A model generated the notes under the pieces. The model was not told where the DNA came from, did no database searches, and saw only the letters and a list, made by a program, of their open reading frames with translations. From positions 1-26,270 of the forward strand of contig JAQUUV010000005.1 in assembly GCA_028693695.1 (NCBI GenBank): a stretch of DNA of 26,270 nt. The letters are read 5' to 3'. Shown piece after piece: positions 1-8,493 of this stretch. This DNA comes from Syntrophomonas sp. (GTDB lineage: Bacteria > Bacillota > Syntrophomonadia > Syntrophomonadales > Syntrophomonadaceae). Position 1 is the first letter of the stretch. The number at the start of each line of letters is the position of its first letter. Made by a program: the position numbers and the translations under genes.

Positions 1-87
1 GGTTGGAGGGGCTTGTTGATTTCTACTATGCAACTCAATAATCGTCAAAAAGGTGGCATGACAGTTCTAAGGCCAATAACGCTTATA

Positions 88-1155
88 TCAGTATACAGCC
101 AAACCCTGCGCGCCCAATTCTGGTAGCCCCGTAGCCTCGAATACTTGCAATCGGATGAGCCCACCGTTTCTCCTGATGCGAAACACACTGATCGAGCCTT
201 CATTACCGTTCAAAACGTAAAAGTTGCGCCCGTGCCTGCTTACTCCGCTATCAAGCGGGGCAGCCGTTCCATCCGGAGTGCTGGGTACGCTTGCTACAAC
301 AGCCAGCCTTCCGTCCTTTTTAATGCGGTAGATAGTTATCGTGTCGTTGCCGGCGTTAGACGTATAGGCAAAATGCTCATGCGGGGATGATGAAACCCAG
401 CAGGTTGCAGCCTGGCCATTCAGGACCGAACCGCTAACGACAGTAAGAGTTCCATCGGCAGCGGCGGTATAAGATGACAGCGCGTTGGGCCCTGCCTCCG
501 AAACCAGCAAGAAACCCTTGGAGAGGAAAACGGAGCCGAACGGCCCTGCGCCATTGGAGTTGTTAATAGTTGGACCTGTCAGGGTGCCGTTACTATTGAC
601 GAGGAATACGCTGAGGAGGTTGCTATTCAGTTCGGAGACAACGATCTTGTGACCGCGGGGACTGAAGACAACACACGATGGCTGGGCGTTGGCAGTACTC
701 AGAGAGTGTGTGGAGCCGATAATCTGAGTGAGACTGCCATCCCTGTTTACGTGGAAACCGGTGACATTGGAAGCGATATTGGTGGCGGCGTTGCCTGCAT
801 TGGTGACATAAAGGAGATGGTGGAAGACAGCTAGGCTGTTCGGCTTGACACCACCGGAGGGCTCCACGTCTACTAAGGTAAGTCTGCCACAGCTGGAGAC
901 ACGGAAACTGCTGATGCTGTTGCTGCCGGCGTTTACGGCGAAGAGGAAACAGCCGTCGTGTGACAAGATAAGGGAGCCTTGTGACGCGAGCGGGTCCACT
1001 GTCTGTGTGCCCGTGCCGCTGCCACCTGTCTCGTAGGCATTCAGACGGGTGAGTTTCCCGTTGATGCCCCGACTAAATGCAATAACTTCATTACTTGGAG
1101 CTGCATTGGTCATGGCATAAACCACACCGATGCGCCGTCTTTTTCCTCTATTCAT
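88..1155 (-). CDS. Seven-bladed beta-propeller protein, lactonase (YkgB/Pgl-like) fold
   Basis: The 355-residue product consists almost entirely of seven imperfect repeats. Each has the pattern N-x-G-(S/N)-x-(I/L)-x-x-(F/Y)-x-(I/V)-x-x-x-G-x-L, for example around NAGSNSISSFRVSSCGRL and NAGNDTITIYRIKKDGRL. Seven such repeats match the 7-bladed lactonase/6-phosphogluconolactonase-like propeller family. No catalytic assignment can be made, since many clostridial members are probably surface or binding proteins. There is no signal peptide; the N-terminus is basic (MNRGKRRR). The ATG has AGGAGG at 1164-1169. The gene is visibly richer in G+C than its neighbours, which hints at transfer. It shares its upstream module and its first residues (MNRG) with the next minus-strand gene, so the two may be co-regulated. 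The fold call is firm; the biological role is unknown. Confidence 0.8.
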   Translation of the reverse strand: MNRGKRRRIGVVYAMTNAAPSNEVIAFSRGINGKLTRLNAYETGGSGTGTQTVDPLASQGSLILSHDGCFLFAVNAGSNSISSFRVSSCGRLTLVDVEPSGGVKPNSLAVFHHLLYVTNAGNAATNIASNVTGFHVNRDGSLTQIIGSTHSLSTANAQPSCVVFSPRGHKIVVSELNSNLLSVFLVNSNGTLTGPTINNSNGAGPFGSVFLSKGFLLVSEAGPNALSSYTAAADGTLTVVSGSVLNGQAATCWVSSSPHEHFAYTSNAGNDTITIYRIKKDGRLAVVASVPSTPDGTAAPLDSGVSRHGRNFYVLNGNEGSISVFRIRRNGGLIRLQVFEATGLPELGAQGLAVY

Positions 1156-1186
1156 TTTATCATCCTCCTATTAAAAATGTGGAATG

Positions 1187-1318
1187 AATATTTTGAGTTT
1201 AAAACTCAATCGAAGTATGGTTACTTGACAACTACCATTTGATGGGGTTATAGGGAATACTTGTAGGGTTATGCTATACGTTATTCATAACGTTAGATAT
1301 TGGTTACAATGGAAAGGC
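1187..1318 (-). promoter_or_regulatory. Upstream module, copy 1 (before the beta-propeller gene)
   Basis: This stretch closely matches 2071-2200, which lies in the same position before the DUF4489-type gene. Two dyads are conserved. One is TTGAGTT-3 nt-AACTCAA (1193-1209), close to the ribosome binding site. The other is CGTTAT-TC-ATAACG (1279-1292), further upstream. The blocks GGGAATACTTG and ATATTGGTTAC (plus-strand reading) are also shared. The module probably carries the promoter and an operator or 5'-UTR structure, but I could not assign a clear sigma-A -35/-10 pair. Confidence 0.6.
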
Positions 1319-1358
1319 ACTTATCGTAAAAGAAATTATTTATAATCAGGCGAACCAA

Positions 1359-1394
1359 AGCCCTTGGCCTGGCTTATTAGCTGGACCAAGGGCT
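1359..1394 (-). terminator. Hairpin downstream of the DUF4489-type gene
   Basis: AGCCCTTGG (1359-1367) and CCAAGGGCT (1386-1394) form a perfect 9-bp stem about 50 bp past the stop codon of the 1443-2051 gene. Only a short T run follows on the minus strand, so termination is likely but not certain. The hairpin separates this gene from the upstream module of the beta-propeller gene. Confidence 0.5.
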
Positions 1395-1442
1395 ATATTG
1401 AGTGTCTTATTAGGTGATTTTAACTCGTATAGTCTTTATGAT

Positions 1443-2051
1443 TTAATCACGATGAGAATTCTTTAAGCCAACTGCCAAAGCCGTAAGGGAAATATTGCTA
1501 ACAGTTACAAATTCAATATTGTAACATTGTTGATCAACGATTTCTATAATATAACGGCAGCAATCCGGGCAGTCATCACATTCACACCAACTAAAGCAGA
1601 ATGGATCAGTTTCCTGTACAAACTCACCACCATTAGTTGAAGCTACCGCATTATCTTCGTGATGGCTCTGTTCAAATGTCCAGGTGCCTAAGGGGATACG
1701 GCCGCCACCACAAACCTTGCTCAATTTAAACGCGAGGTGTAAGAAATAGTTGTCGTCGCCACATGTTTTAAATGAGATGAGGGAGGAAAAGTCGATTTTG
1801 ACTGTTGGATTAATTAATTTACTAGTATTAAGAACTACAGCTGCTTGCACGATAGGCTGAAATCCATAACCATTGCTCCCAACAGACGGTATGCCGATAC
1901 CGTTACAAGATAATGGTCCTGAACCCGTGGCTGTACCACACCTTAGAATGGTTTCCGTCTGGTGATGAGGTTTACATTTGTGTTCCTTTTTTTCTGGTTT
2001 AGTTTCAATCTCTTCTTCATAATCACAACAGTTCACTCTACCCCTATTCAC
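1443..2051 (-). CDS. Cysteine-rich DUF4489-type protein
   Basis: This 202-residue protein of unknown function has the LRCGTATGSGPL block followed by a beta-rich body that I associate with the DUF4489 family of spore-forming clostridia. It holds about 14 cysteines. They include a CC near the N-terminus, a charged His/Lys/Cys stretch (KEHKCKPHH) and a dense CECDDCPDCC cluster near residues 160-172. This suggests metal binding or disulfide cross-linking, as in coat-like proteins (inference). I chose the GTG at 2051 because AGGAGG (2061-2066) lies 9 bases before it. A longer reading from TTG at 2093 would run through the conserved dyad and has no ribosome binding site. There is no signal peptide or membrane segment. 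It has its own copy of the duplicated upstream module. Confidence 0.7.
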   Translation of the reverse strand: MNRGRVNCCDYEEEIETKPEKKEHKCKPHHQTETILRCGTATGSGPLSCNGIGIPSVGSNGYGFQPIVQAAVVLNTSKLINPTVKIDFSSLISFKTCGDDNYFLHLAFKLSKVCGGGRIPLGTWTFEQSHHEDNAVASTNGGEFVQETDPFCFSWCECDDCPDCCRYIIEIVDQQCYNIEFVTVSNISLTALAVGLKNSHRD

Positions 2052-2070
2052 AATAAACCGCCTCCTAAAT

Positions 2071-2200
2071 AATATTTTGAGTTGTAAACTCAATCAAGAT
2101 GTTATAACCATGCAAGGTTCCATATGATGTAACCAAAGGGAATACTTGCAAGATTATACTATACGTTATTCATAACGCTACATATTGGTTACACAAAGAA
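2071..2200 (-). promoter_or_regulatory. Upstream module, copy 2 (before the DUF4489-type gene)
   Basis: This is the partner of 1187-1318, with the same order of elements. Dyad TTGAGTT-3 nt-AACTCAA is at 2077-2093, GGGAATACTTG is in the middle, and dyad CGTTAT-TC-ATAACG is at 2164-2177, followed by ATATTGGTTAC. The central part is less conserved and differs by about one base in length. A TATAAT-like hexamer can be read on the minus strand near 2152-2158, without a convincing -35. Confidence 0.6.
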
Positions 2201-2371
2201 AGGGTTTTATTTTCCCCCAAATATTTGGTTCTGCAGATATACGGATACATGCTCTAAAGTGCTTATTTCATAGGAATTTCGTGTTAGAATGTGGTAGTCA
2301 AAATTTTGGCAGGCTGGGAAATTTTTATCACAGAAAAAGTATAAAAATGAATAAGGAATGGATGGATAATA

Positions 2372-2492
2372 ATGTCTAATAACACCTCTGCAACGAAGTT
2401 TCATTGCTGGTAAAATCACCGGTTTAGTTATTGATCTTTTGGGTACTAAAGAAATTCCCTACAGCGATGAAGAAGAATTCTTTGCTGTTTAA
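2372..2492 (+). pseudogene. Small ORF interrupted by an apparent one-base frameshift
   Basis: The ATG at 2372 opens a short reading frame (MSNNTSATKF) that stops at 2411. Moving forward one base at about 2402 continues directly into IAGKITGLVIDLLGTKEIPY and an acidic end (SDEEEFFAV) before a TAA at 2490-2492. The joined product would be about 39 residues. Its clean continuation suggests a recent indel, a sequencing error or a real frameshift signal. I do not recognise the product. The rest of the 2201-2638 gap holds no supported gene; two overlapping 60-70-codon frames at 2185-2419 have no ribosome binding site and unlikely composition. Confidence 0.4.
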
Positions 2493-2638
2493 CGGCTGGG
2501 AATTTTAGTATAATAGCAGTAAGATCTAACTATAGAAATTAGATATGGTAAGTTTTGAGACGATGTAAGCTACCGTCAATCGACTATTAACCCAATATTT
2601 GCTAAAATGATAAATAACGGTAAGAGAAGCAGGGTGAA

Positions 2639-3724
2639 GTGGACATGCTCAAAGCAAATTATTATCATGGTAATATTATCATTTTAAGGATCTTTTGGAT
2701 TTTCTTCTTTATAAATATCATAGCTGTACTGGTATTAGGCGGTCCATACCTCTGGAGTTTTGTAGTTATGCAGCTTATTGAACTGGCTATACTTTTGTTG
2801 GCTAATTTTTTTATGGGCAATTCTAAGCAGTCATCCTCCAGCGAAAAGGCCAGCCTGGAAACAGTTTTAGGTGAATTAGATATTGTTACCTGGTCTTGTG
2901 AACCGGGAAAAAACAGATTCTTTATCTCGGCTGGTATAGAGCAGATAGCCGGATATAGTGCTAGGGATTTTAAGAATCGGCCCGACTTATTTAGAAAGTT
3001 GGTTCATCCTTATGATCTGTTCCGGGTCAGGGTATCCGAAAAGGAATTGCTGGACGGGAAAAAGAGCATAATTGAATATCGTATCCTGATGCCTAATGGT
3101 GAGACACGGTGGATAAATAATATGGCTGTTCCTCTGAAAGATAAGTCTGGTCGGGTTTTTAGGCTGGAGGGTATTATAATAGATGTTACCCGGGAGAAGG
3201 AAATTGAAGAGGAAATGACTCGAATGGCCTTATATGATGCGTTGACAGGACTACCGAACCGCAGCATGTTTGAAAAATATTTTGCTTATTTTGTAGCCCG
3301 AAATAAACATATGCCCCAGAAAATGGCGGTTGTTTTTATAGACCTGGATGCCTTTAAGGAGGTTAATGATACACTGGGTCACGACAACGGTGACCGGTTA
3401 CTGAAAGAGGTGACGGTTCGATTGAAAACCATTTTTCGGGGAACTGACCTCTTATCCCGACTCGGAGGTGATGAGTTCATTGCTTTACTCACCCGAATAA
3501 CGAAAGAATCACTCATACTAGTAAGCGAAAGAATAATCACTACCTTCTCGGAACCATTTGTGATAGATGGTCATGAGCTAGTTATTGGGGCCAGTATTGG
3601 GATAAGTGTTAGCCCTGATGATGGTGAAGATTTGGAGACCCTTATACGAAATGCCGACCAAGCAATGTATGGTGCTAAGGCTAAGGGTAAAAATACCTAT
3701 CAATTCTACAACGATTCTCTCTAG
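2639..3724 (+). CDS. Membrane-anchored PAS-GGDEF diguanylate cyclase
   Basis: The protein of about 361 residues probably makes c-di-GMP from two GTP at the inner face of the membrane. Two hydrophobic helices at roughly residues 12-35 and 38-58 are followed by a PAS domain (about 75-185) ending in a typical PAC segment (GIIIDVTREKEIEEEM), and then a GGDEF domain (about 195-355). The active-site motif GGDEF is intact at 276-280. The product-inhibition I-site RxxD is present as RGTD (267-270), exactly five residues before it. The start could be GTG 2639 or ATG 2645; the AGGG at 2631-2634 suits either. Its stop overlaps the stop of the convergent amidase gene (CTAG, 3721-3724), and no terminator is visible between them. 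It is one of three c-di-GMP genes in the window. Confidence 0.9.
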   Translation: MDMLKANYYHGNIIILRIFWIFFFINIIAVLVLGGPYLWSFVVMQLIELAILLLANFFMGNSKQSSSSEKASLETVLGELDIVTWSCEPGKNRFFISAGIEQIAGYSARDFKNRPDLFRKLVHPYDLFRVRVSEKELLDGKKSIIEYRILMPNGETRWINNMAVPLKDKSGRVFRLEGIIIDVTREKEIEEEMTRMALYDALTGLPNRSMFEKYFAYFVARNKHMPQKMAVVFIDLDAFKEVNDTLGHDNGDRLLKEVTVRLKTIFRGTDLLSRLGGDEFIALLTRITKESLILVSERIITTFSEPFVIDGHELVIGASIGISVSPDDGEDLETLIRNADQAMYGAKAKGKNTYQFYNDSL

Positions 3725-4536
3725 GGTTGAGTAGGAGGGGAACCGTCTGCAGCTATCATCTCATTTAAAATGTTTAGGATACCAACATATAAACCTTGTG
3801 CGGCTTTCATTCTGAATTTTTCGGTGTTAAGGTTTTGTCTATCCGAATCATTGCTAATATATGCTACTTCAGCCAAAACTATGGGCATCTTCGTGTTAGA
3901 GTACATCATTTTAGGGGTTAACTCCCGTACTCCAATATCTATGGTTCCAAGTTCTTTTACTAATTCCTTTTGTACCAGTTGTGCGGCTCTTTTTCCTGTA
4001 ATTCCGTAGGAAGCAGCGTTTATTGAAGGATTGAAATATGTCGTAGTTCCATTTCTTGAACTTATTTTGTATGAATCGTTATGAATACTGACAAATAGCG
4101 AAGCATTTAGACGGTTGGCCAATTCGCCCCTATCTTGCAGTTTCAATGTTCTATCATCCTGTCGGGTCATTTCTACCCTTATCCCGGAATTTTTCAGCAA
4201 ATCATAGAGCTTAAGTGATATATCCAAATTGAAATCCTTTTCACTCACTTCAATAAGCTTCGAATTAGTATTATTATGGGGATAGATTGCTCCCGGATCA
4301 TCTCCGCCATGGCCAGGGTCAATTACTACTAATTTTTCTTTGATTTTTTGTTTATAGGTAATACTATTAATGGAATCTATTGGTGAATTCAGCCAGCTAA
4401 TGTTCTTGGTAAAAGAAGGATTGTTCTCTTCGTGCTTACTAACAGCATTAGTAAGTATTGTAGCTGCTATTACTAGAAAAACTATAACTGCAACTCCAAA
4501 TATTATATAAGAGTAATTTCTAACCATTTTAATCAC
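3721..4536 (-). CDS. N-acetylmuramoyl-L-alanine amidase, Amidase_3 type (CwlD-like)
   Basis: The 271-residue enzyme should cleave the bond between N-acetylmuramic acid and the peptide stem of peptidoglycan, outside the membrane. An N-terminal hydrophobic helix (about residues 9-30) acts as an anchor or uncleaved signal. The Amidase_3 domain runs from about 68 to 260. Likely zinc ligands are H76 (in DPGHGG), E99 and H152 (SIHNDS). The catalytic glutamate is probably E223 (LAEVAYISN). All the key residues are present. The GTG start at 4536 has AGGAGG (4543-4548) six bases upstream; the ATG nine bases further in is too distant. The size and anchor resemble CwlD, the spore-cortex amidase, but a vegetative autolysin cannot be excluded. 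Confidence 0.88.
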   Translation of the reverse strand: MIKMVRNYSYIIFGVAVIVFLVIAATILTNAVSKHEENNPSFTKNISWLNSPIDSINSITYKQKIKEKLVVIDPGHGGDDPGAIYPHNNTNSKLIEVSEKDFNLDISLKLYDLLKNSGIRVEMTRQDDRTLKLQDRGELANRLNASLFVSIHNDSYKISSRNGTTTYFNPSINAASYGITGKRAAQLVQKELVKELGTIDIGVRELTPKMMYSNTKMPIVLAEVAYISNDSDRQNLNTEKFRMKAAQGLYVGILNILNEMIAADGSPPTQP

Positions 4537-4600
4537 ACTAATCCTCCTGGGATTGAAACCAATCCTTCGCTAAACTTGTTTCATTTACTAAAAGAATACG

Positions 4601-6280
4601 CTAACCCTCTAGCTTCCGGTATTGTTCAATTCCTCTGGTCATTAGTAAATAGTACATAATCACTGCTGCCAGACCGAAACAGCATAACATAAATGTTGCC
4701 GCCAGGGTCGGGGAATGAATGAAGCGGACTACGATATATAGGACAGCCCCGCCTAGCAAAATAGAAAAGAGGATGGAAAACACTACGTTTAAATTCTGCT
4801 TCACTGCCTTTTGTTCGTTGTCCCAATCCAGTTTGGGCCGGAAAATATCGATCAGCAAACCTGCCTCTGTAATAGGACCTATCGCCACCAGGCTTACAGC
4901 TAATATCATTCCTATTAGAGTTATATCTAAAGGCATCAAAACAATTGCCCCTATCAGCAGCAGGACAGCCCCTATAGTGCCAAATATATAGCCGGAGAGC
5001 AGTTTGGCCAGCAACTGTTGCTGATAAGATAGGGGGATATATTTGGATATGAAAAACTCTTTGCCTTCTCGCGATAATGATGTGGCCGTAATAGCATTGG
5101 AACCTGCCAGAAAGATAACTGCGCCGACAATGACGACCATCAAAATCGTCTGACCTTCCGGTTGGGCGATTAGATCTTCCCAGGGCATTGCTTCTGTTTC
5201 ATTATGCGATTGGAGGAGGAATGGGATTATCAATATTACCGGTACTAATAAGTTGGTCAATACACAGTTCATAAAATATGAAGGGACTCTAAATAACAGG
5301 CGTATTTCTTTCATACAGTAGGATAGCAAGGCAGGTGAACCCTTGCCCAATCTCTTATAATCTGAGCTAGTAAGCATTTTCCGGCGGGCGGCCGTTTCAC
5401 TGGAACCTACCAGACCTTTAAAATATAGTTTGTCGCCAACCAGCCAAGCCAGGGCAACTGCCAGTAGAGATAGGGCCGCAAATATCAACAGGTTAATCAG
5501 CCCCGCAACTTTATCCGCACTTATTAGAGCCATACCCAGATATTTGGTGGATGGAAACACCCGGCTTATTAGGTTCACCAGACCATACTGATCTGTAAGC
5601 AGGTTTTGTAAAAATGCAGGATCCGTTGCATTGATGCCTGACTTCTGAAAAAGGAATTGGTATCCGATTGCTAGAGCTATAACCATCAATCCACCCAGGA
5701 TTTTAAATAAGTCCTTGCGGCGACCCAGGTTAGCAAATCTCATTATTACGACGGTAGGTATCGTTGCCAGGCTCAAGGGAAGGAGGGGGATTAGTAAAAA
5801 GCCAATCAGCGCATATAGCCAATAAGTTAGCGAGGCCCCGCTTTTTATCCCGAAGATCAATAGAGGAGGCAGTAAGAACGGTAATTCTGTCAGATACTCA
5901 TAAGCTATGACCACGGAAAATCTAGCTCCGAGCACCTGCCAGCCACTGAGGGGCAAAGCCAGAAGGTTTTGGGCATCCCGTGCAAAATAAAAAAGGTTAA
6001 TAACATAGAAAATACCGAAGAAAAATATCATAGTACTGACCATTACTATACCAAGGAGTAATATGGCCCCTTGCTGTTCTAAGGGTGCCAGCAGGTCATA
6101 TCCGTCTATAAGTATCTTCGAATACAGCCACAATGTAGGGGAAACACCGGCAGCAATAGCTGCTCCCAAGCCTAGCACTTTAAGATATTCAAGCTTGTTT
6201 TTTCTGGCTTTAGCCCGGATAGCGGATATGCCAAAGCTATTAATTAATAGGGTTTTAAGCAAAGATAAAAATCTACTCAT
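4601..6280 (-). CDS. ABC transporter permease, ABC-2-like exporter
   Basis: The 559-residue, very hydrophobic protein has roughly twelve predicted membrane helices in two blocks. They are separated by a cytoplasmic stretch near residues 290-340 (ETAARRKMLTSSDYKRL and following). This layout resembles the large putative ABC exporter permeases of Firmicutes (ABC_tran_2-type) rather than substrate-binding-protein-dependent importers. The ATG overlaps the last 8 bases of the upstream ATPase gene, so the two are translationally coupled and should form one transporter. No substrate can be deduced; drug, lipid, peptide or Na+ export are all possible. Confidence 0.82.
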   Translation of the reverse strand: MSRFLSLLKTLLINSFGISAIRAKARKNKLEYLKVLGLGAAIAAGVSPTLWLYSKILIDGYDLLAPLEQQGAILLLGIVMVSTMIFFFGIFYVINLFYFARDAQNLLALPLSGWQVLGARFSVVIAYEYLTELPFLLPPLLIFGIKSGASLTYWLYALIGFLLIPLLPLSLATIPTVVIMRFANLGRRKDLFKILGGLMVIALAIGYQFLFQKSGINATDPAFLQNLLTDQYGLVNLISRVFPSTKYLGMALISADKVAGLINLLIFAALSLLAVALAWLVGDKLYFKGLVGSSETAARRKMLTSSDYKRLGKGSPALLSYCMKEIRLLFRVPSYFMNCVLTNLLVPVILIIPFLLQSHNETEAMPWEDLIAQPEGQTILMVVIVGAVIFLAGSNAITATSLSREGKEFFISKYIPLSYQQQLLAKLLSGYIFGTIGAVLLLIGAIVLMPLDITLIGMILAVSLVAIGPITEAGLLIDIFRPKLDWDNEQKAVKQNLNVVFSILFSILLGGAVLYIVVRFIHSPTLAATFMLCCFGLAAVIMYYLLMTRGIEQYRKLEG

Positions 6281-7001
6281 TTTCCGTAAGCTCCAGAAAT
6301 AGATTTTCTAGTGATTGGTTCTCTCTAAGATGTTCTCGGATTTCCTGCATGCTGCCGAATAAAATTACCCTACCTTTATTGATGATGGCCAGGCGGTCAC
6401 AAACTTTTTCGGCTACATCTAGTACGTGGGTGGAGAAGAAAACCGTCTTCCCGGCATCGGCATGCTCCCGCATCATTTCTTTCAAATCGAAAGAGGAGCG
6501 AGGATCGAGGCCAGTCATAGGCTCATCTAAAATCCAGACCGGGGGGTTATGGAGTAAAGCTCCTATAACTACGATCTTCTGTTTCATACCGTGGGAATAA
6601 CTCTGGATGAGATCCCCTGCGGCTGCACCCATTTCAAAGCGCTTTAATAGGGTTTGGATGAGGTCGAGCCTGTTTTCTGGAGGCACCATATACATATCGG
6701 CCATAAAATTGAGGTATTCTAAGCCGGTTAGACGGGCGAAAATATTGGGGTCATCGGGAACAAACCCGAACTGCATTTTGGCATCAATCGGGTTTTTCCT
6801 AATATCTTTACCATTTATCTTTATTGTGCCTTCATCAGCATTTAAGATCCCAGTAATCATTTTTATCAATGTGGTCTTACCAGCCCCGTTCGGCCCTAGG
6901 AAGCCAAATATTTCACCGTCTCTAATGGTAAGGTTGACGTTGTCAACAGCCTTTACCGCTCCACGGTTGTAACTCTTGGAAACCCCGATTATTTCTATCA
7001 T
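6273..7001 (-). CDS. ABC transporter ATP-binding protein
   Basis: The 242-residue nucleotide-binding subunit should power the permease encoded immediately downstream. Visible motifs are Walker A GPNGAGKTT (36-44), the signature YSHGMKQK (135-142, a SHGM variant of LSGGQ common in ABC-2 exporters), Walker B VWILDEP (155-161) and the H-loop His192 (FFSTHV). The Q-loop region reads FVPDDPNIF, with Asp where Gln or Glu is usual. The length is typical of a minimal exporter ATPase. It is the first gene of a two-gene operon, with an intergenic gap of 137 bp separating it from rmuC. Confidence 0.93.
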   Translation of the reverse strand: MIEIIGVSKSYNRGAVKAVDNVNLTIRDGEIFGFLGPNGAGKTTLIKMITGILNADEGTIKINGKDIRKNPIDAKMQFGFVPDDPNIFARLTGLEYLNFMADMYMVPPENRLDLIQTLLKRFEMGAAAGDLIQSYSHGMKQKIVVIGALLHNPPVWILDEPMTGLDPRSSFDLKEMMREHADAGKTVFFSTHVLDVAEKVCDRLAIINKGRVILFGSMQEIREHLRENQSLENLFLELTENE

Positions 7002-7096
7002 GTACTATCCCCTAACTTAGCTTGTATACGGGTGTGACCTAATGGGCCATCCCAGTGTCCATTGAGTAACTGTAGTTAGTATGTCTTTATACTGGA

Positions 7097-7105
7097 ATTG
7101 TATCA
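7097..7105 (-). promoter_or_regulatory. Possible extended -10 element for the ABC operon
   Basis: On the minus strand this reads TGATACAAT, that is TG-n-TACAAT, about 95 bases upstream of the ATPase start. No good -35 is visible; the spaced position falls at the very end of rmuC. This is a weak candidate. Confidence 0.3.
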
Positions 7106-7138
7106 TAAATTAAATGGAAATTATCTGAATTCGCTGGT

Positions 7139-8458
7139 TCACTCGGCTTCGTCGCTTACCGGTAATTCTTGAACGTCTCGTAGTCGCCTCTCTATACTAC
7201 GGGATCTTCGAGAGGCGGTATCGATAGTGTTACTGGCCTCATCCAGTTTCTTTTTGGTCTTTTCCAGCACATCGCCAAACTTGCCGAACTCAGTTTTAAC
7301 CACCCCTAGCAGTTCCCATACTTCGCTGGAGCGCTTTTCGATGACCAGGGTTCTAAAGCCTACTGCGAGGCTGTTTAGAAGGGCCATCATGGTATTGGGA
7401 CCGGTAACGATAACTCGGAAGTCATTCTGCAGGGAGGACATTAAACCGGGTCTCCTCACTACTTCAGCATACAGGCTTTCCGTGGGCAAGAACATAATGC
7501 CGAAATCAGTGGTATGGGGAGGATCCAGGTATTTATCCCGGATATGTTGGGCTTCGAATTTTATTCGTTTTTCCAGTTGGCGACCAGCTTCTTCCACTTG
7601 ATCCGCCAGGCCCTTTTCACTGGCTTCCACCAAGCGCAAATAATCTTCTTGCGGAAATTTAGCGTCAATTGGGAGCCAGACTTCCCCATAGCCCTGGTTT
7701 AAGCCAGGCAGCTTGATAGCAAATTCCACGCGTTCGTTGCTGCCTTGCCGGGTACACACATTGAGCGCATACTGTTCCGGGCTTAATACTTGTTCTAATA
7801 TGTTGCCTAACTGGATTTCGCCCCATATTCCACGAGTTTTAACATTGCTTAGAACTTTTTTTAGATCCCCTACTCCCGAGGCTAGGGTCTGCATTTCGCC
7901 TATTCCTTTGTGCACCAATTCCAGCCTCTCGCTCACCAGTTTGAAGGACTCGCCCAAACGCTTTTCCAGGGTAGCATGAAGCTTCTCATCTACGGTGAGG
8001 CGCATCTGTTCTAGCTTTTGATTGTTGTCATCCTGGAGCAGCTTTATTTTTTCTTCTAGGGTCTGTCGCATGCGGTCAAGTTTCTGCTCATTACTTACGG
8101 TCAAGCGGGATAGTTGCTCTGAAAATATATCGAGTTGATTTTTTTGGAAACCGGCAATTTCGCTCATGCGAGCTAGCATGGAGTCCTGAAAATAGTTCAG
8201 GTTCTTAGCAATTTCTTCCCGGTTGTACTGGGCTTGGCCAGAAAACTCGCTGCGCAGTGTGGACAATTCATTGCTTAAGGCCTGCAGAATGCTAGCTTGA
8301 TTTTTTTCTAGCATTGCCAGCCTGATTTCCAGCTGGGTTAGACTATCTGGCAAACGCTCCCAGCTTTGCATCCCATTCCTAATACTCCGCTGCCAAAATA
8401 GAAGGCTTATGATTCCTGCCATTAAAAATAGATTCACTGCTAGTGCAGTCTTATCCAA
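7139..8458 (-). CDS. rmuC: RmuC-family DNA recombination protein
   Basis: RmuC proteins have a PD-(D/E)XK nuclease-like core and limit recombination at inverted repeats. The protein here (439 residues) has an N-terminal membrane helix, a long coiled coil (about residues 35-190, rich in Q, E, L and K heptads) and the conserved RmuC domain. That domain includes VKTRGIWGEIQLGNILEQ, LPIDAKFPQEDYLRL and FGIMFLPTESLYAEV. I place the start at TTG 8458: a perfect GAGGAGG lies about 9 bases upstream, and the helix then begins directly after MDK. The longer frame from ATG 8524 has only a weak ribosome binding site, and its first dozen codons lie inside a dispersed repeat. Function is assigned by family; the start choice is inference. 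Confidence 0.88.
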   Translation of the reverse strand: MDKTALAVNLFLMAGIISLLFWQRSIRNGMQSWERLPDSLTQLEIRLAMLEKNQASILQALSNELSTLRSEFSGQAQYNREEIAKNLNYFQDSMLARMSEIAGFQKNQLDIFSEQLSRLTVSNEQKLDRMRQTLEEKIKLLQDDNNQKLEQMRLTVDEKLHATLEKRLGESFKLVSERLELVHKGIGEMQTLASGVGDLKKVLSNVKTRGIWGEIQLGNILEQVLSPEQYALNVCTRQGSNERVEFAIKLPGLNQGYGEVWLPIDAKFPQEDYLRLVEASEKGLADQVEEAGRQLEKRIKFEAQHIRDKYLDPPHTTDFGIMFLPTESLYAEVVRRPGLMSSLQNDFRVIVTGPNTMMALLNSLAVGFRTLVIEKRSSEVWELLGVVKTEFGKFGDVLEKTKKKLDEASNTIDTASRRSRSIERRLRDVQELPVSDEAE

Positions 8459-8493
8459 AAGCTCGTTCCTCCTCGTTCTAGACCATGGGAATG

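Noticed and set aside
2091..2093. TTG 2093 as start of the DUF4489-type gene
   Set aside because: It has no ribosome binding site and would put the conserved dyad into the coding sequence; GTG 2051 has a well-placed AGGAGG.
2185..2419. Overlapping 64- and 70-codon frames on opposite strands
   Set aside because: No ribosome binding sites and no recognisable composition; the region is A+T-rich and borders the duplicated upstream module.
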